A stretch of 64,000 nt of DNA, from positions 1,240,001 through 1,304,000 of the forward strand of contig NZ_OY808997.1 of NCBI RefSeq assembly GCF_963681195.1, in the 5' to 3' direction. Below, one piece after another: positions 1-8,894 of the stretch; position 1 is the first letter of the stretch; every line of letters starts with the position of its first letter. The stretch is from Vibrio sp. 16. GTDB taxonomy: Bacteria; Pseudomonadota; Gammaproteobacteria; Enterobacterales; Vibrionaceae. The notes beneath the pieces are model-generated. The model was not told where the DNA came from, did not search any database, and was given only the letters and a program-made list of their open reading frames with translations. The position numbers and the translations under genes were made by a program.

Positions 1-492
1 ACGCGCACCATTTTCAACATTCTTGGCCCACTGATTAACCCTGCTCGTCCAAACATTGAACTGATGGGCGTTTACAGCGAGGAACTGGTTCGTCCTATCG
101 CAGAAACCATGCTACAAATGGGCATGAAACGCGCCGCAGTGGTACACGGTAGCGGTTTGGACGAAGTGGCGATTCACGGTGAAACAACCGTTGCTGAAAT
201 CAAAGACGGTGAGATCACAGAATACAAACTAACGCCTGCAGACTTCGGTCTAGAAGCTCACCCACTAGAAGCGATTAAAGGTGGCGATCCTGAAGAAAAC
301 AAAGCGATCATCACCAACATCCTGACGGGTAAAGGGACAGACGCACAATTGGGCGCAGTGGCGGTGAACGTTGCTCTGTTGATGCGCCTATTCGGCCACG
401 AAGATTTAAAAGCCAACACGCAGCAAGCGATTGAGGCAATGAATTCAGGTAAGGCGTACCAATTGGTACAACAACTTGCCGCACACGCTTAA
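1..492 (+). CDS. trpD: Anthranilate phosphoribosyltransferase, C-terminal part (cut by window edge)
   Basis: The reading frame is open from the first base and ends at TAA 490-492, so only the last 163 residues are present. The visible start of the fragment, TRTIFNILGPLINPARP, is the conserved TrpD stretch that joins the two lobes of the active site. TrpD transfers phosphoribosyl from PRPP to anthranilate, the second step of tryptophan synthesis, in the cytoplasm. It is followed after 13 bases by trpCF in the same orientation, as expected in the vibrio trp operon. Identity is certain from motif and context; the N-terminal half cannot be judged. Confidence 0.97.
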   Translation, partial: TRTIFNILGPLINPARPNIELMGVYSEELVRPIAETMLQMGMKRAAVVHGSGLDEVAIHGETTVAEIKDGEITEYKLTPADFGLEAHPLEAIKGGDPEENKAIITNILTGKGTDAQLGAVAVNVALLMRLFGHEDLKANTQQAIEAMNSGKAYQLVQQLAAHA

Positions 493-505
493 GGAACTGA
501 AGAAG

Positions 506-1945
506 ATGACTGACTTCAACACTCAGCAAGCTGACAATCTGTCTGAACACGTTTCTAAGAAAGAAGCAGAAATGGCAGAAGTCCTAGCGAAAATTGTTCG
601 CGACAAGTATCAGTTGGTCGCAGACCGTAAAGTGTCTCAACCGCTGAGCACATTTCAGTCTGACTTACTGCCATCTGACCGCAGCTTTTACGATGCGCTC
701 AGCGGTGAGAAAACGGTGTTTATCACTGAATGTAAAAAAGCCTCCCCTTCTAAAGGCTTGATTCGTGATGATTTCGATTTAGATTACATCGCGTCAGTTT
801 ATAACAATCACGCTGACGCAATTTCAGTCCTAACAGACGAGAAATACTTCCAAGGAAACTTTGATTTCCTGCCGCAGGTACGTAGCCAAGTAAAACAGCC
901 TGTTCTGTGTAAAGACTTTATGGTGGATGCCTATCAAGTGTACTTAGCGCGTCATTACAGTGCAGACGCCGTATTACTGATGCTGTCTGTCCTCAATGAC
1001 GAAGAGTACAAAGCGCTAGAGGAAGCGGCACACAGCCTAAACATGGGCATCCTGACCGAAGTAAGCAATGAAGAAGAACTTCATCGCGCGGTTAAGCTAG
1101 GCGCTCGAGTTATCGGCATCAATAACCGCAACCTGCGCGACCTAAGTACTGATTTGAACCGTACCAAAGAACTGGCACCAACCATTCGCGAGCTGGCGCC
1201 AAACGCGACGGTGATTTCAGAGTCCGGCATTTACACGCACCAACAGGTTCGAGATTTAGCCGAATACGCTGATGGCTTCTTGATTGGCAGTTCGCTGATG
1301 GCAGAAGAGAATCTCGAGCTCGCAGTACGCAAAGTGACACTAGGTGAAAACAAAGTCTGCGGCCTCACTCATCCCGATGACGCGGCAAAAGCATATCAAG
1401 CTGGCGCCATCTTTGGGGGCTTAATCTTCGTCGAACAATCAAAGCGCTACGTCGATTTGGAAACGGCTCGGCTAACCATGAGCGGTGCGCCACTCAAGTA
1501 TGTCGGCGTGTTCCAAAACCACGAGGCAGACTTTATTTGCCAGCGAGTGTCTGAGTTAGGTTTAAAAGCGGTACAACTTCATGGTCAAGAGGATCAAGCG
1601 TTTGTCACCGCACTCAAGTCACAACTGCCTGACCACGTAGAAGTCTGGAAAGCGTACGGTGTTACCGACAAGGTGCCAGAGTTGATCGCGCAAGGCGTTG
1701 ATCGTCACCTCTTGGATACTAAAGTCGGATCGCAAACGGGCGGCACCGGACTGGTTTTTGATTGGTCGCTCATTTCCAATCCAGAAAAGGTGATGCTTGC
1801 AGGTGGAATTAATCCTTTCAATGCACAAAAAGCATCACAGCAAGGCTGCTTAGGCTTAGATTTGAACTCAGGCGTAGAGCACTCTCCAGGTAAAAAAGAC
1901 CTAGACAAGCTGCAGCAAACCTTTGCCGCGATTAGAGACTACTAA
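506..1945 (+). CDS. trpCF: Bifunctional indole-3-glycerol-phosphate synthase / phosphoribosylanthranilate isomerase
   Basis: A 479-residue fusion of two TIM-barrel enzymes of tryptophan synthesis, the usual arrangement in enterics and vibrios. The TrpC half (about 1-255) shows ECKKASPSKG and the later SESGI motif. The TrpF half (about 260-479) begins at KVCGLTHPDDA and contains the LHGQED and AGGI phosphate-binding stretches. The start at ATG 506 is preceded by AAGGAA about nine bases upstream; a frame extension to 476 would overlap trpD and has no ribosome site. The product catalyses isomerisation of phosphoribosylanthranilate and then ring closure to indole glycerol phosphate. Confidence 0.96.
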   Translation: MTDFNTQQADNLSEHVSKKEAEMAEVLAKIVRDKYQLVADRKVSQPLSTFQSDLLPSDRSFYDALSGEKTVFITECKKASPSKGLIRDDFDLDYIASVYNNHADAISVLTDEKYFQGNFDFLPQVRSQVKQPVLCKDFMVDAYQVYLARHYSADAVLLMLSVLNDEEYKALEEAAHSLNMGILTEVSNEEELHRAVKLGARVIGINNRNLRDLSTDLNRTKELAPTIRELAPNATVISESGIYTHQQVRDLAEYADGFLIGSSLMAEENLELAVRKVTLGENKVCGLTHPDDAAKAYQAGAIFGGLIFVEQSKRYVDLETARLTMSGAPLKYVGVFQNHEADFICQRVSELGLKAVQLHGQEDQAFVTALKSQLPDHVEVWKAYGVTDKVPELIAQGVDRHLLDTKVGSQTGGTGLVFDWSLISNPEKVMLAGGINPFNAQKASQQGCLGLDLNSGVEHSPGKKDLDKLQQTFAAIRDY

Positions 1946-1960
1946 CACAAACAAAATTTC

Positions 1961-1982
1961 TTGAGTCGGAATGCCGACTCAA
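1961..1982 (+). other. Perfect 9-bp hairpin between trpCF and trpB
   Basis: TTGAGTCGG and CCGACTCAA flank a four-base AATG loop in the 55-base gap between trpCF and trpB. No run of T follows, so it is not a standard terminator. It could stabilise or process the polycistronic mRNA, which is inference. Confidence 0.6.
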
Positions 1983-2003
1983 ACGAATTAAAGGGAAGAC
2001 ATG

Positions 2004-3194
2004 ATGGCAAAACTAGACGCCTACTTTGGTGAATACGGCGGACAATACGTCCCACAAATATTGGTACCTGCGCTTGAGCAGCTCGAGCAAGCGTTTATCG
2101 AGGCGCAAGAAGATCCAGAGTTTCGCAGTGAATTTATGACGCTTCTTCAAGAGTATGCCGGTCGTCCAACGGCGTTAACGCTTACTCGTAATCTCACCAA
2201 AGGAACCAAGACCAAACTGTACCTAAAACGCGAAGACTTGCTTCACGGTGGCGCGCACAAGACCAACCAAGTGTTAGGTCAAGCGCTGCTTGCGAAACGC
2301 ATGGGTAAAAACGAAATCATTGCTGAAACAGGCGCAGGCCAGCACGGTGTTGCCACTGCACTCGCGTGTGCACTGCTTGGCCTTAAGTGCCGCGTTTACA
2401 TGGGTGCAAAAGACGTTGAGCGTCAAAGTCCGAACGTATTCCGCATGAAGCTCATGGGCGCAGAAGTCATTCCTGTTCACTCGGGCTCTGCAACACTCAA
2501 AGATGCTTGTAACGAAGCACTGCGTGACTGGTCAGCAAGCTATGAAGACGCGCACTACCTACTCGGTACCGCGGCAGGACCTCATCCATTCCCAACTATT
2601 GTGCGCGATTTCCAACGAATGATTGGTGAAGAAACGAAGAATCAAATTTTGGCGCGTGAAGGTCGCCTTCCTGACGCGGTTATCGCGTGTGTGGGCGGTG
2701 GCTCAAACGCGATTGGTATGTTTGCTGACTTCATCGAAGAAGAAAACGTCCGCTTAATTGGTGTTGAGCCAGCAGGCAAAGGCATCGATACCGACCAGCA
2801 CGGCGCACCACTTAAGCATGGTAAAACGGGCATCTTCTTTGGAATGAAAGCGCCACTAATGCAAGACCCTAACGGCCAAGTTGAAGAATCTTACTCTGTC
2901 TCTGCGGGCCTTGATTTCCCTTCAGTTGGTCCACAACACGCACACCTAAACGCAATTGGCCGCGCTGAATACGATAACGTCACAGACGACGAAGCACTCG
3001 ATGCGTTCCAAGAGCTCGCTCGTAGTGAAGGCATTATCCCAGCTTTAGAATCTTCTCACGCTCTTGCCCATGCGCTGCGTATGGCTCGTGAGAATCCAGA
3101 AAAAGAGCAACTATTGGTTGTGAATCTATCAGGTCGTGGTGACAAAGACATCTTCACCGTGCACGCTATCTTGGAAGAAAAAGGAGCAATCTAA
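2004..3194 (+). CDS. trpB: Tryptophan synthase beta subunit
   Basis: A 396-residue PLP enzyme that condenses indole with serine to give tryptophan in the TrpA2B2 complex. The N-terminus [16 protein letters not shown] and the PLP-lysine motif GGAHKTNQ (about residues 84-91) are diagnostic, and the glycine-rich phosphate loop [10 protein letters not shown] is present. Two ATG codons lie in tandem at 2001 and 2004; AAGGGA is better spaced for the second, which also matches the usual family N-terminus. The stop codon overlaps the trpA start by one base (TAATG), indicating translational coupling of the two subunits. Confidence 0.97.
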   Translation: MAKLDAYFGEYGGQYVPQILVPALEQLEQAFIEAQEDPEFRSEFMTLLQEYAGRPTALTLTRNLTKGTKTKLYLKREDLLHGGAHKTNQVLGQALLAKRMGKNEIIAETGAGQHGVATALACALLGLKCRVYMGAKDVERQSPNVFRMKLMGAEVIPVHSGSATLKDACNEALRDWSASYEDAHYLLGTAAGPHPFPTIVRDFQRMIGEETKNQILAREGRLPDAVIACVGGGSNAIGMFADFIEEENVRLIGVEPAGKGIDTDQHGAPLKHGKTGIFFGMKAPLMQDPNGQVEESYSVSAGLDFPSVGPQHAHLNAIGRAEYDNVTDDEALDAFQELARSEGIIPALESSHALAHALRMARENPEKEQLLVVNLSGRGDKDIFTVHAILEEKGAI

Positions 3195-4000
3195 TGAGCC
3201 GTTATGAGAAGATGTTTGCGCGCCTAAACGAGAAAAACCAAGGCGCATTTGTGCCGTTTGTGACGGTTTGCGATCCAAACGCAGAGCAATCTTACAAAAT
3301 CATGGAAACGCTTGTTGAGTCTGGCGCCGATGCACTAGAACTTGGCATCCCATTCTCAGATCCACTTGCCGATGGCCCAACGATCCAAGGCGCTAACATT
3401 CGTGCATTAGACTCAGGCGCTACGCCAGATATCTGCTTCGAGCAAATTGGTAAGATTCGAGGGAAGTACCCAGATCTTCCAATCGGTCTTTTGATGTACG
3501 CAAACCTTGTGTATTCACGTGGCATCGAAAACTTCTACAAGCGCTGTGCAAAAGCGGGCATCGATTCTGTGTTGATTGCAGACGTACCAACCAATGAGAG
3601 TGCCGAGTTTGTTGCAGCAGCAGAGAAGTTTGGTATTCATCCGATCTTTATTGCTCCACCAACAGCAAGTGATGAAACACTCAAGCAAGTATCAGAGCTA
3701 GGTGGTGGTTACACTTACCTACTCTCTCGTGCAGGGGTTACTGGCGCAGAGACTAAGGCAAACATGCCTGTTGGTCACATGCTAGATAGGCTGAACCAGT
3801 TCGATGCGCCACCAGCGCTGCTTGGCTTCGGTATCTCAGAACCAGCACAGGTGAAGCAAGCACTAGAATCTGGTGCCGCTGGTGCAATTTCTGGTTCGGC
3901 GGTAGTGAAAATCATTGAATCCTATACAGAAAAACCCGACGAGATGTTACAACAACTCGCATATTTTGTATCTTCCATGAAGGCTGCGACACAGAAGTAA
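3194..4000 (+). CDS. trpA: Tryptophan synthase alpha subunit
   Basis: A 268-residue TIM barrel that cleaves indole glycerol phosphate to indole and glyceraldehyde 3-phosphate and channels indole to TrpB. The start [22 protein letters not shown], with catalytic Glu in [15 protein letters not shown], is the classic TrpA signature. The ATG overlaps the trpB stop. Last gene of the operon, followed by a strong hairpin terminator at 4026-4067. Confidence 0.97.
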   Translation: MSRYEKMFARLNEKNQGAFVPFVTVCDPNAEQSYKIMETLVESGADALELGIPFSDPLADGPTIQGANIRALDSGATPDICFEQIGKIRGKYPDLPIGLLMYANLVYSRGIENFYKRCAKAGIDSVLIADVPTNESAEFVAAAEKFGIHPIFIAPPTASDETLKQVSELGGGYTYLLSRAGVTGAETKANMPVGHMLDRLNQFDAPPALLGFGISEPAQVKQALESGAAGAISGSAVVKIIESYTEKPDEMLQQLAYFVSSMKAATQK

Positions 4001-4025
4001 CGTGTTAGCCGTCTAAACATCTATG

Positions 4026-4067
4026 AGATCGGTTTCTTAAATCATAATGAAATCGATCTTTTTTTTA
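4026..4067 (+). terminator. Terminator of the trp operon
   Basis: AGATCGGTTTC and GAAATCGATCT form an 11-bp stem (one G-T type pair) around a 12-base loop, followed by a run of T. Confidence 0.85.
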
Positions 4068-4146
4068 ACAATCCACACTCTTCAGAACCATTCAACTCAA
4101 CAATACTTAAATAACACTTCATTGAGCTACCCCCTCTTTAAAGCCA

Positions 4147-4162
4147 AAGCAAACGTTTGCTA
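4147..4162. promoter_or_regulatory. PurR/LacI-type palindrome upstream of the symporter gene
   Basis: GCAAACGTTTGC at 4149-4160 is a perfect 12-bp palindrome. It matches the core of the PurR box (consensus ACGCAAACGTTTGCGT) and lies just upstream of a candidate promoter. LacI-family repressors other than PurR bind similar CG-centred sites, so the regulator is not fixed. Confidence 0.5.
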
Positions 4163-4174
4163 TTGAGTAAAAAA

Positions 4175-4204
4175 TTGTCAGTTATCAATAAAAGTGTCTT
4201 TAAA
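4175..4204 (+). promoter_or_regulatory. Candidate sigma-70 promoter for the symporter gene
   Basis: TTGTCA (4175-4180) and TTTAAA (4199-4204) are separated by 18 bases. The 338-base gap 4001-4338 otherwise holds the trp terminator and the palindrome at 4147-4162; the remaining 130 bases would be 5' leader with nothing recognised. Confidence 0.35.
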
Positions 4205-4338
4205 TGCCTCTCTCAGTACCGTCACATATTGCTAATTGTAAAAATAACGTGTAAAAAGCGAGACGAAATTATTAACCATTTTTGAGTTTACACTCAGATG
4301 GTAATTCTGGATTTTTAATTTTAATTAGCACAGAGGTT

Positions 4339-5598
4339 ATGGAAGTGTTAAAAGAAAAGAGTTTGCTAAGCAATATTGGTGTGCAAGTAGTCATTGCCAT
4401 GATCGTAGGTACTGCCGTTGGTGCCTTCATGGGTGATAGCGCAACCATGTTCGCTCCACTAGGTGCGATCTTCATTAATCTAATCAAAATGCTGGTTATC
4501 CCTCTTGTTGCTGTCGCACTTATTTCAGGTGCTGCAGGTCTAGGAAATAGTCAATCTGCTGGTAAAGTTGGTGTTGTAACGCTAGGTTACTTCGGCCTTA
4601 CTTCTGCGCTAGCTGTCGCCCTTGCTCTATTCATGGGTGAAGTATTTAAACCGGGCATGGGCATCGACGTTTCAGGCGTTGAAGGCATGTTCTCGTCAGA
4701 ATACGCTGCGAAAGGTGAACTACCTACTTTCTGGGCGACCATCACTGGTATGATCCCAACCAACGTTTTCCAATCACTGAACGAAGCGAATATTCTACAA
4801 ATTCTGGTTTTCTGTATGTTCTTTGGCATTGCTATCTCTAAGCAAGCAAAAGAAAAGCGCGAGCCGATCATCAATGGCGTTAACGCAATTGTTGATGCGA
4901 TGGTTTGGATGATCAACAAAGTTATGATCATCGCACCTATCGGTGTATTCGGTCTAATGGCTGAAGCCGTTGGTACGTTTGGTTTTGGTGCCCTAATGGT
5001 GGTATTCAAGCTATTCGTTGTCTACGTTGCTGCGATCCTAATCTTCGGTTTTGTTGCTTACCCACTTATGGTTCATATCTTCACTAAGACCTCAGCGAAG
5101 AAGTTCCTAACGGCAATGAAGAAGCCACAAGCTGTTGCACTCTCTACCGCTTCTTCTATGGCAACACTACCAGTTACTTTAGACACCGTTGAGCATGAGC
5201 TAGGCGTTAAGAACTCTACCGCTTCATTCGTATTGCCACTGGGCGCGACAATCAACATGTCAGGTAACGCAATTTACTACGGCCTAGTTGCTATCTTCTT
5301 TGCTCAACTGTTCAACATTGACCTAGGCATGGGCGCATACATCGCGATTATCGTTACTTCTACGCTAGGTGCGGTAGGTCAAGCGGGTGTTCCAGGTCCT
5401 TCTTTCCTTGTGGTTGCGGTGCTGCTTGCAGCGGGCATTCCAATCGAAGGCCTACCACTGCTGTTCGCTCTAGACCGTATCTTCGACATGATTCGTACTG
5501 CACTTAACATCACGGGCGACGCCGCGTGTGCAGTCATTGTTGATTCTTTGATTGAAGACGAAGAGAAAGAAGCTGAGCTACAAAAGCAACAAGCATAA
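4339..5598 (+). CDS. Dicarboxylate/amino acid:cation symporter (DAACS family), intact copy
   Basis: A 419-residue polytopic inner-membrane transporter of the GltP/DctA (DAACS) fold, expected to import a dicarboxylate or amino acid with Na+ or H+. Family signatures are the serine-rich hairpin STASSMATLP (about 270-280) and PLGATINMSGNA (about 299-310). In most members the second reads NMDGT; the Asp that helps bind cation is Ser here, so substrate or ion coupling may differ. ATG 4339 is chosen because upstream in-frame residues from TTG 4282 do not look like a transporter N-terminus, though the AGAGG before 4339 is close. The last 229 codons (stop included) and terminator (4912-5643) are repeated at 8895-9626. 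Confidence 0.9.
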   Translation: MEVLKEKSLLSNIGVQVVIAMIVGTAVGAFMGDSATMFAPLGAIFINLIKMLVIPLVAVALISGAAGLGNSQSAGKVGVVTLGYFGLTSALAVALALFMGEVFKPGMGIDVSGVEGMFSSEYAAKGELPTFWATITGMIPTNVFQSLNEANILQILVFCMFFGIAISKQAKEKREPIINGVNAIVDAMVWMINKVMIIAPIGVFGLMAEAVGTFGFGALMVVFKLFVVYVAAILIFGFVAYPLMVHIFTKTSAKKFLTAMKKPQAVALSTASSMATLPVTLDTVEHELGVKNSTASFVLPLGATINMSGNAIYYGLVAIFFAQLFNIDLGMGAYIAIIVTSTLGAVGQAGVPGPSFLVVAVLLAAGIPIEGLPLLFALDRIFDMIRTALNITGDAACAVIVDSLIEDEEKEAELQKQQA

Positions 5599-5643
5599 TC
5601 TCTGAATAAAAGTATCAAAGCCACTCTTTGCTAGAGTGGCTTT
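4912..5643 (+). repeat. 732-bp direct repeat, upstream copy (symporter 3' end)
   Basis: This segment runs from codon 192 of the symporter (ATC) to the first T residues after the terminator stem. It aligns without indels to 8895-9626 at a constant offset of 3983 bases. About 14 substitutions were counted by eye, seven within the first 85 bases. The repeat edges coincide with the edges of the A+T-rich insert. Confidence 0.97.
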
Positions 5644-5645
5644 TT
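5617..5645 (+). terminator. Terminator of the symporter gene
   Basis: AAAGCCACTCT and AGAGTGGCTTT form a stem around a five-base loop and are followed here by TTTTT. The same hairpin recurs at 9600-9626 with a shorter T run. Confidence 0.85.
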
Positions 5646-5672
5646 ATTATCTCAAACGTTAGGTTAATCGCA

Positions 5673-5699
5673 TTGAAAATTTATAGGTTATGATATTAT
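5673..5699 (+). promoter_or_regulatory. Possible promoter of the STAND NTPase gene
   Basis: TTGAAA (5673-5678) and TATTAT (5694-5699) are 15 bases apart, just before the coding start. The region is A+T-rich, so chance matches are likely. The position inside the insert would let the cargo be expressed independently of the symporter. Confidence 0.3.
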
Positions 5700-5728
5700 G
5701 TGCCTATCAGATTAAGCTAGGTTTCATT

Positions 5729-8689
5729 ATGAAAGAACAAATTACCCCTCTCCTTTCCAAAGAGGAATCACCAATATTAGAGTTTAAAAGACAATGGTAT
5801 TGGGATGATAATACTCCAAAAGATCAGATGTCAGATAAATGGGGAGAATTTCAAAAAGACTTAATCTCCTTGTCTAACGCTTACCTAGGATATACTGGAC
5901 AAAAAAGATATTTAATTTTTGGATTCTCTGAGGAAGATAAAGAAATACACAATATATCCCTCGACAACATAAAACAGCTAAAAAATTTAAATATTTTCAA
6001 AAAAAACCTTTGCCAGCGACTTGAAAAGTTAACTAAGCCATCACTCCTTGACTTCGAAATTAAGTTAATCGATTTTGATGGTAAAAACCTACTAGTATTT
6101 ATAATTAACCCTCCAAAATATATCACTGAACTTAAGTCAGAGTTAAAAACTAAAAGCCGTCACTTAGATGAAGGCTCCGTATTGGTTCGAAAAGGTCAAA
6201 AATCAGATGAAGTAAGGATTGCAAACCCCGATGAACTAATTAGTTTAAATGAAGAGTTCAGTAAATATAGAAGCCAACTCCCTAGAATATCTAAAGAAGA
6301 AGGCGAATTAAAAATAGAGGAAAGTATTCGAACAATTGAAAAAACAGTCCAAATATATATGGATAAAAACACTAGTTTTTCACTTTGTGAAAGATATCCA
6401 ATTAAAGTAAAAAACTGGAAAGAAGGTATTGTATATGAAGTATACAGGTTACAAGATGGATTTTCTGGAGTACGAGAGTTCATTTATATTCACGAGAGTG
6501 CTAATCAAGGAAAGACTCTTGGTGAAATTAAGAGCAAAAAATTAGTTAAAAACTTGGAAAGCTCTATTATATTAATAGACAAGCCGAATTTAAAAGATAT
6601 TAATAATAGAAAGAAAAATCTTTCTAAGCTATTCGGGACAACCCATATATTTTTCATTGAAGAATTTGGTTACGAACATTTATATAAAGACTGTATGCTT
6701 CCATATGAGAAGTTTAACTTGCCAATTTACATTGATGCTTTGTATGATAATCATGAAGAAGATGATTTTGATTTATCTGCAATTGGTGAACTTAACAATT
6801 GGTACTCTAAAGACAATCAACCATTATATGTAGTGAGTGGTCATGGAGGTATCGGTAAAACTACACTAGCTAAACAGTTTTTAGATCAAATATATGATCA
6901 AGAAGATGACCCAGGTATACTTTTCATAGATTCAAAAGAAATAATACATGAGCTATCTAGGAACTATACCAGAGAAAATAAAATATCTGATGTCTATGAT
7001 TTTTACTCTGCTCTAATGGACGTTGATGAATTTGATTGCTCCCGTTTTGATAAAGAATTACTTAAACTATCTATAGATAACGGTAGCCTATTAGTTGTTT
7101 TAGATGGAATAGATGAGGTTATTGCAAAATTAGGTGATAAGTTTGATGTGGAGAAATTTATTAGCTCTATTTTTGACGAGTATTCATCTGAACAACATAA
7201 AACAAAGATATTAATTACTTGTCGAGACCACTTTTGGAAAAAAGTTAGTGAAAGAATTCTGCTTCCTCAAATAACACTTAAAGCATTCAATGAAAGTCTT
7301 GCGAATGAGTTTTTTACTAAAAAAATAAAAAATTCAGATAAACGAAAGATTACCAAAGCAATGACAATGGCAGACGAACTAGCTGTAGAGTCGAAACAGA
7401 ATACTTCAGGCGAAACTGAAAAAACGTATATTCCGTTTCTTTTAGATATGATTGGCTATTTAATTAATACACAAGACCTAGATATCTCTAACACAAAAAA
7501 GTTAGAAAGTGTGTACTTAACACCTGACAATCATACAGATCAACTCATAGCACAAGTTTGTCAGCGAGAAATAGTTAAACTAGAAAGTTTAAATGTTGAT
7601 GAACAAATAAAGTTATTTATCAGACTTGCGGCAAGTAAAAGCAATGGGATCAGTATATATGATATAAAAAATGAAATTAAAAATATAACAAACAAATTTG
7701 AACAATCTATCATAGAAAAGATAAAGGGACATCCATTAGTTCAATTTAGCAATGAATGCTTTTATTTTAGATATGATGTTTTTGATGTTTATTTCAAGTC
7801 ACTTTTAATTTATAATTTATTCAAATCAAAAGATATAGAAAAATTTGACATTGAAACTTTCAGAGTAATTAATGGTTATGTTAAATTTGATAATAGTTTT
7901 ACAAGATCTGTTACGTCAAAACTAGAATTAAATGAAGATCTAATTATTTTTTGCATTGAGTTGATCGAGTCAGTCGAAACTGAAGAGTATGAGAAGTTTA
8001 ATCAACAAGAGATCTTCAAATCAGCAATTGTATGTTTACTATTAGAACTATTACAAGATGGTAGAAGCACTCAATCTAATATTCAAACCAGAACTGAAAT
8101 TATTGAAAAGTTATTTTCATACAAAGGTCAGATAAAAGGTTTATCCCTCGTAAACATTTTTGGAGAAACAACTAACAAACCTACTTTTGATTTTAAAGGT
8201 AAGCACTTAGATACATGTACCTTTAACAATTATGAATATTTTTGGGAATGTAGTTTTGATGATAATACAACGTCTAATAATTCTAACTTTAATGGAATTG
8301 ATGCACGACAAGGTGTGAAATATACAATACCCAAAAATCTATTTGCTAACAGCGATACATCACAAATCTCACACCTTCTTGATGAAAAAGAAGAAGAAGC
8401 ATCTAATAATAAGGAGAATGTGTTAGCTGATTTGATGAAAGTTTTTCGACTATTTTATCAACGTGGTAATTTTTACCCAAGAAAACAAGAAGAAGTTAGA
8501 AAAAAACTATCCACAATTAGTTTTTTACAGAAGTTAATTAACAGTGATGTAATAAAAGATTATAAAGACCCCAAAAAACCATCAATGAAACAATATAAAG
8601 TAGATGATTCTTATAAAAGTGTTATTGAATATATTGAACAAGGAACTCCATCAATTGAACTTGAATCTTTGGTTGATGAGTTTGTATAA
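5729..8689 (+). CDS. AlbA_2 (Schlafen-type)-NACHT STAND NTPase, candidate anti-phage effector/sensor
   Basis: A 986-residue cytoplasmic protein. Residues about 8-150 look like an AlbA_2/Schlafen DNA- or RNA-binding domain (EESPILEFKRQW, then ISLSNAYLGY and KRYLIFGF). A NACHT-like NTPase follows, with Walker A GHGGIGKTT at 371-379, Walker B LLVVLDGIDE near 453-463, and a sensor stretch ILITCRDHFW near 495-505. The long helical region ends in a degenerate pentapeptide-like stretch (about 820-860) and a possible winged helix (about 890-960). STAND proteins of this type in bacteria are commonly phage sensors that oligomerise on a trigger; which domain acts as effector here is not visible. ATG 5729 has AGG about eight bases upstream and is preferred over ATG 5690. 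It stands alone, without partner genes. Codon use and flanking repeats point to recent acquisition. A defence role is inference; no named system is claimed. Confidence 0.75.
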   Translation: MKEQITPLLSKEESPILEFKRQWYWDDNTPKDQMSDKWGEFQKDLISLSNAYLGYTGQKRYLIFGFSEEDKEIHNISLDNIKQLKNLNIFKKNLCQRLEKLTKPSLLDFEIKLIDFDGKNLLVFIINPPKYITELKSELKTKSRHLDEGSVLVRKGQKSDEVRIANPDELISLNEEFSKYRSQLPRISKEEGELKIEESIRTIEKTVQIYMDKNTSFSLCERYPIKVKNWKEGIVYEVYRLQDGFSGVREFIYIHESANQGKTLGEIKSKKLVKNLESSIILIDKPNLKDINNRKKNLSKLFGTTHIFFIEEFGYEHLYKDCMLPYEKFNLPIYIDALYDNHEEDDFDLSAIGELNNWYSKDNQPLYVVSGHGGIGKTTLAKQFLDQIYDQEDDPGILFIDSKEIIHELSRNYTRENKISDVYDFYSALMDVDEFDCSRFDKELLKLSIDNGSLLVVLDGIDEVIAKLGDKFDVEKFISSIFDEYSSEQHKTKILITCRDHFWKKVSERILLPQITLKAFNESLANEFFTKKIKNSDKRKITKAMTMADELAVESKQNTSGETEKTYIPFLLDMIGYLINTQDLDISNTKKLESVYLTPDNHTDQLIAQVCQREIVKLESLNVDEQIKLFIRLAASKSNGISIYDIKNEIKNITNKFEQSIIEKIKGHPLVQFSNECFYFRYDVFDVYFKSLLIYNLFKSKDIEKFDIETFRVINGYVKFDNSFTRSVTSKLELNEDLIIFCIELIESVETEEYEKFNQQEIFKSAIVCLLLELLQDGRSTQSNIQTRTEIIEKLFSYKGQIKGLSLVNIFGETTNKPTFDFKGKHLDTCTFNNYEYFWECSFDDNTTSNNSNFNGIDARQGVKYTIPKNLFANSDTSQISHLLDEKEEEASNNKENVLADLMKVFRLFYQRGNFYPRKQEEVRKKLSTISFLQKLINSDVIKDYKDPKKPSMKQYKVDDSYKSVIEYIEQGTPSIELESLVDEFV

Positions 8690-8710
8690 TTTTAAACAAT
8701 AGATTATTAC

Positions 8711-8759
8711 ACGTCACTTATATAACTAGAGAGTAACAACTTAGGTATATAAGTGACGT
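8711..8759. repeat. Perfect 14-bp inverted repeat downstream of the NTPase gene
   Basis: ACGTCACTTATATA (8711-8724) and TATATAAGTGACGT (8746-8759) are exact reverse complements around a 21-base spacer. No T run follows, so a classic terminator is unlikely. It could be a protein-binding site, an mRNA-stabilising stem or a relic of a recombination site. The rest of 8690-8894 shows nothing recognisable. Confidence 0.75.
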
Positions 8760-8894
8760 ATACTTAAATTAAGAAATATTACACTCCAATAATCCCAAGT
8801 AATCTTTAGCATAAGAAACTTTATTAATCATAGCCTTAGCAATCTAAACTTTTACGGGGACCATCAACAGCTTAATTTTCAATCAGTTACAATT

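Larger units (their letters stand above)
5644..8894 (+). mobile_element. A+T-rich cargo insert with one STAND NTPase gene, flanked by symporter 3' repeats
   Basis: The 3.25-kb segment between the two symporter repeats is visibly richer in A and T than every neighbour and uses AT-ending codons throughout. It contains one gene (5729-8689), a short 5' region and a 205-base 3' region with a perfect inverted repeat. No integrase, transposase, tRNA end or short target-site duplication is visible. The arrangement fits single-crossover integration of a molecule bearing the cargo plus a symporter 3' end. Loss by recombination between the repeats would remove 3983 bases and leave an intact symporter. 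Mobility is inferred from structure, not shown. Confidence 0.7.

Noticed and set aside
5690..5728. Longer start for the NACHT gene at ATG 5690
   Set aside because: AGG is only two bases before it and the extra residues do not extend the domain.
8769..8843. Short minus-strand frame of 24 codons in the insert's 3' region
   Set aside because: Preceded by an in-frame stop, too short, no ribosome site; could be chance in A+T-rich DNA.
5644..8894. Insertion sequence or integrase-driven island
   Set aside because: No transposase or integrase, no short target duplication; the long symporter repeats are better explained by homologous recombination.
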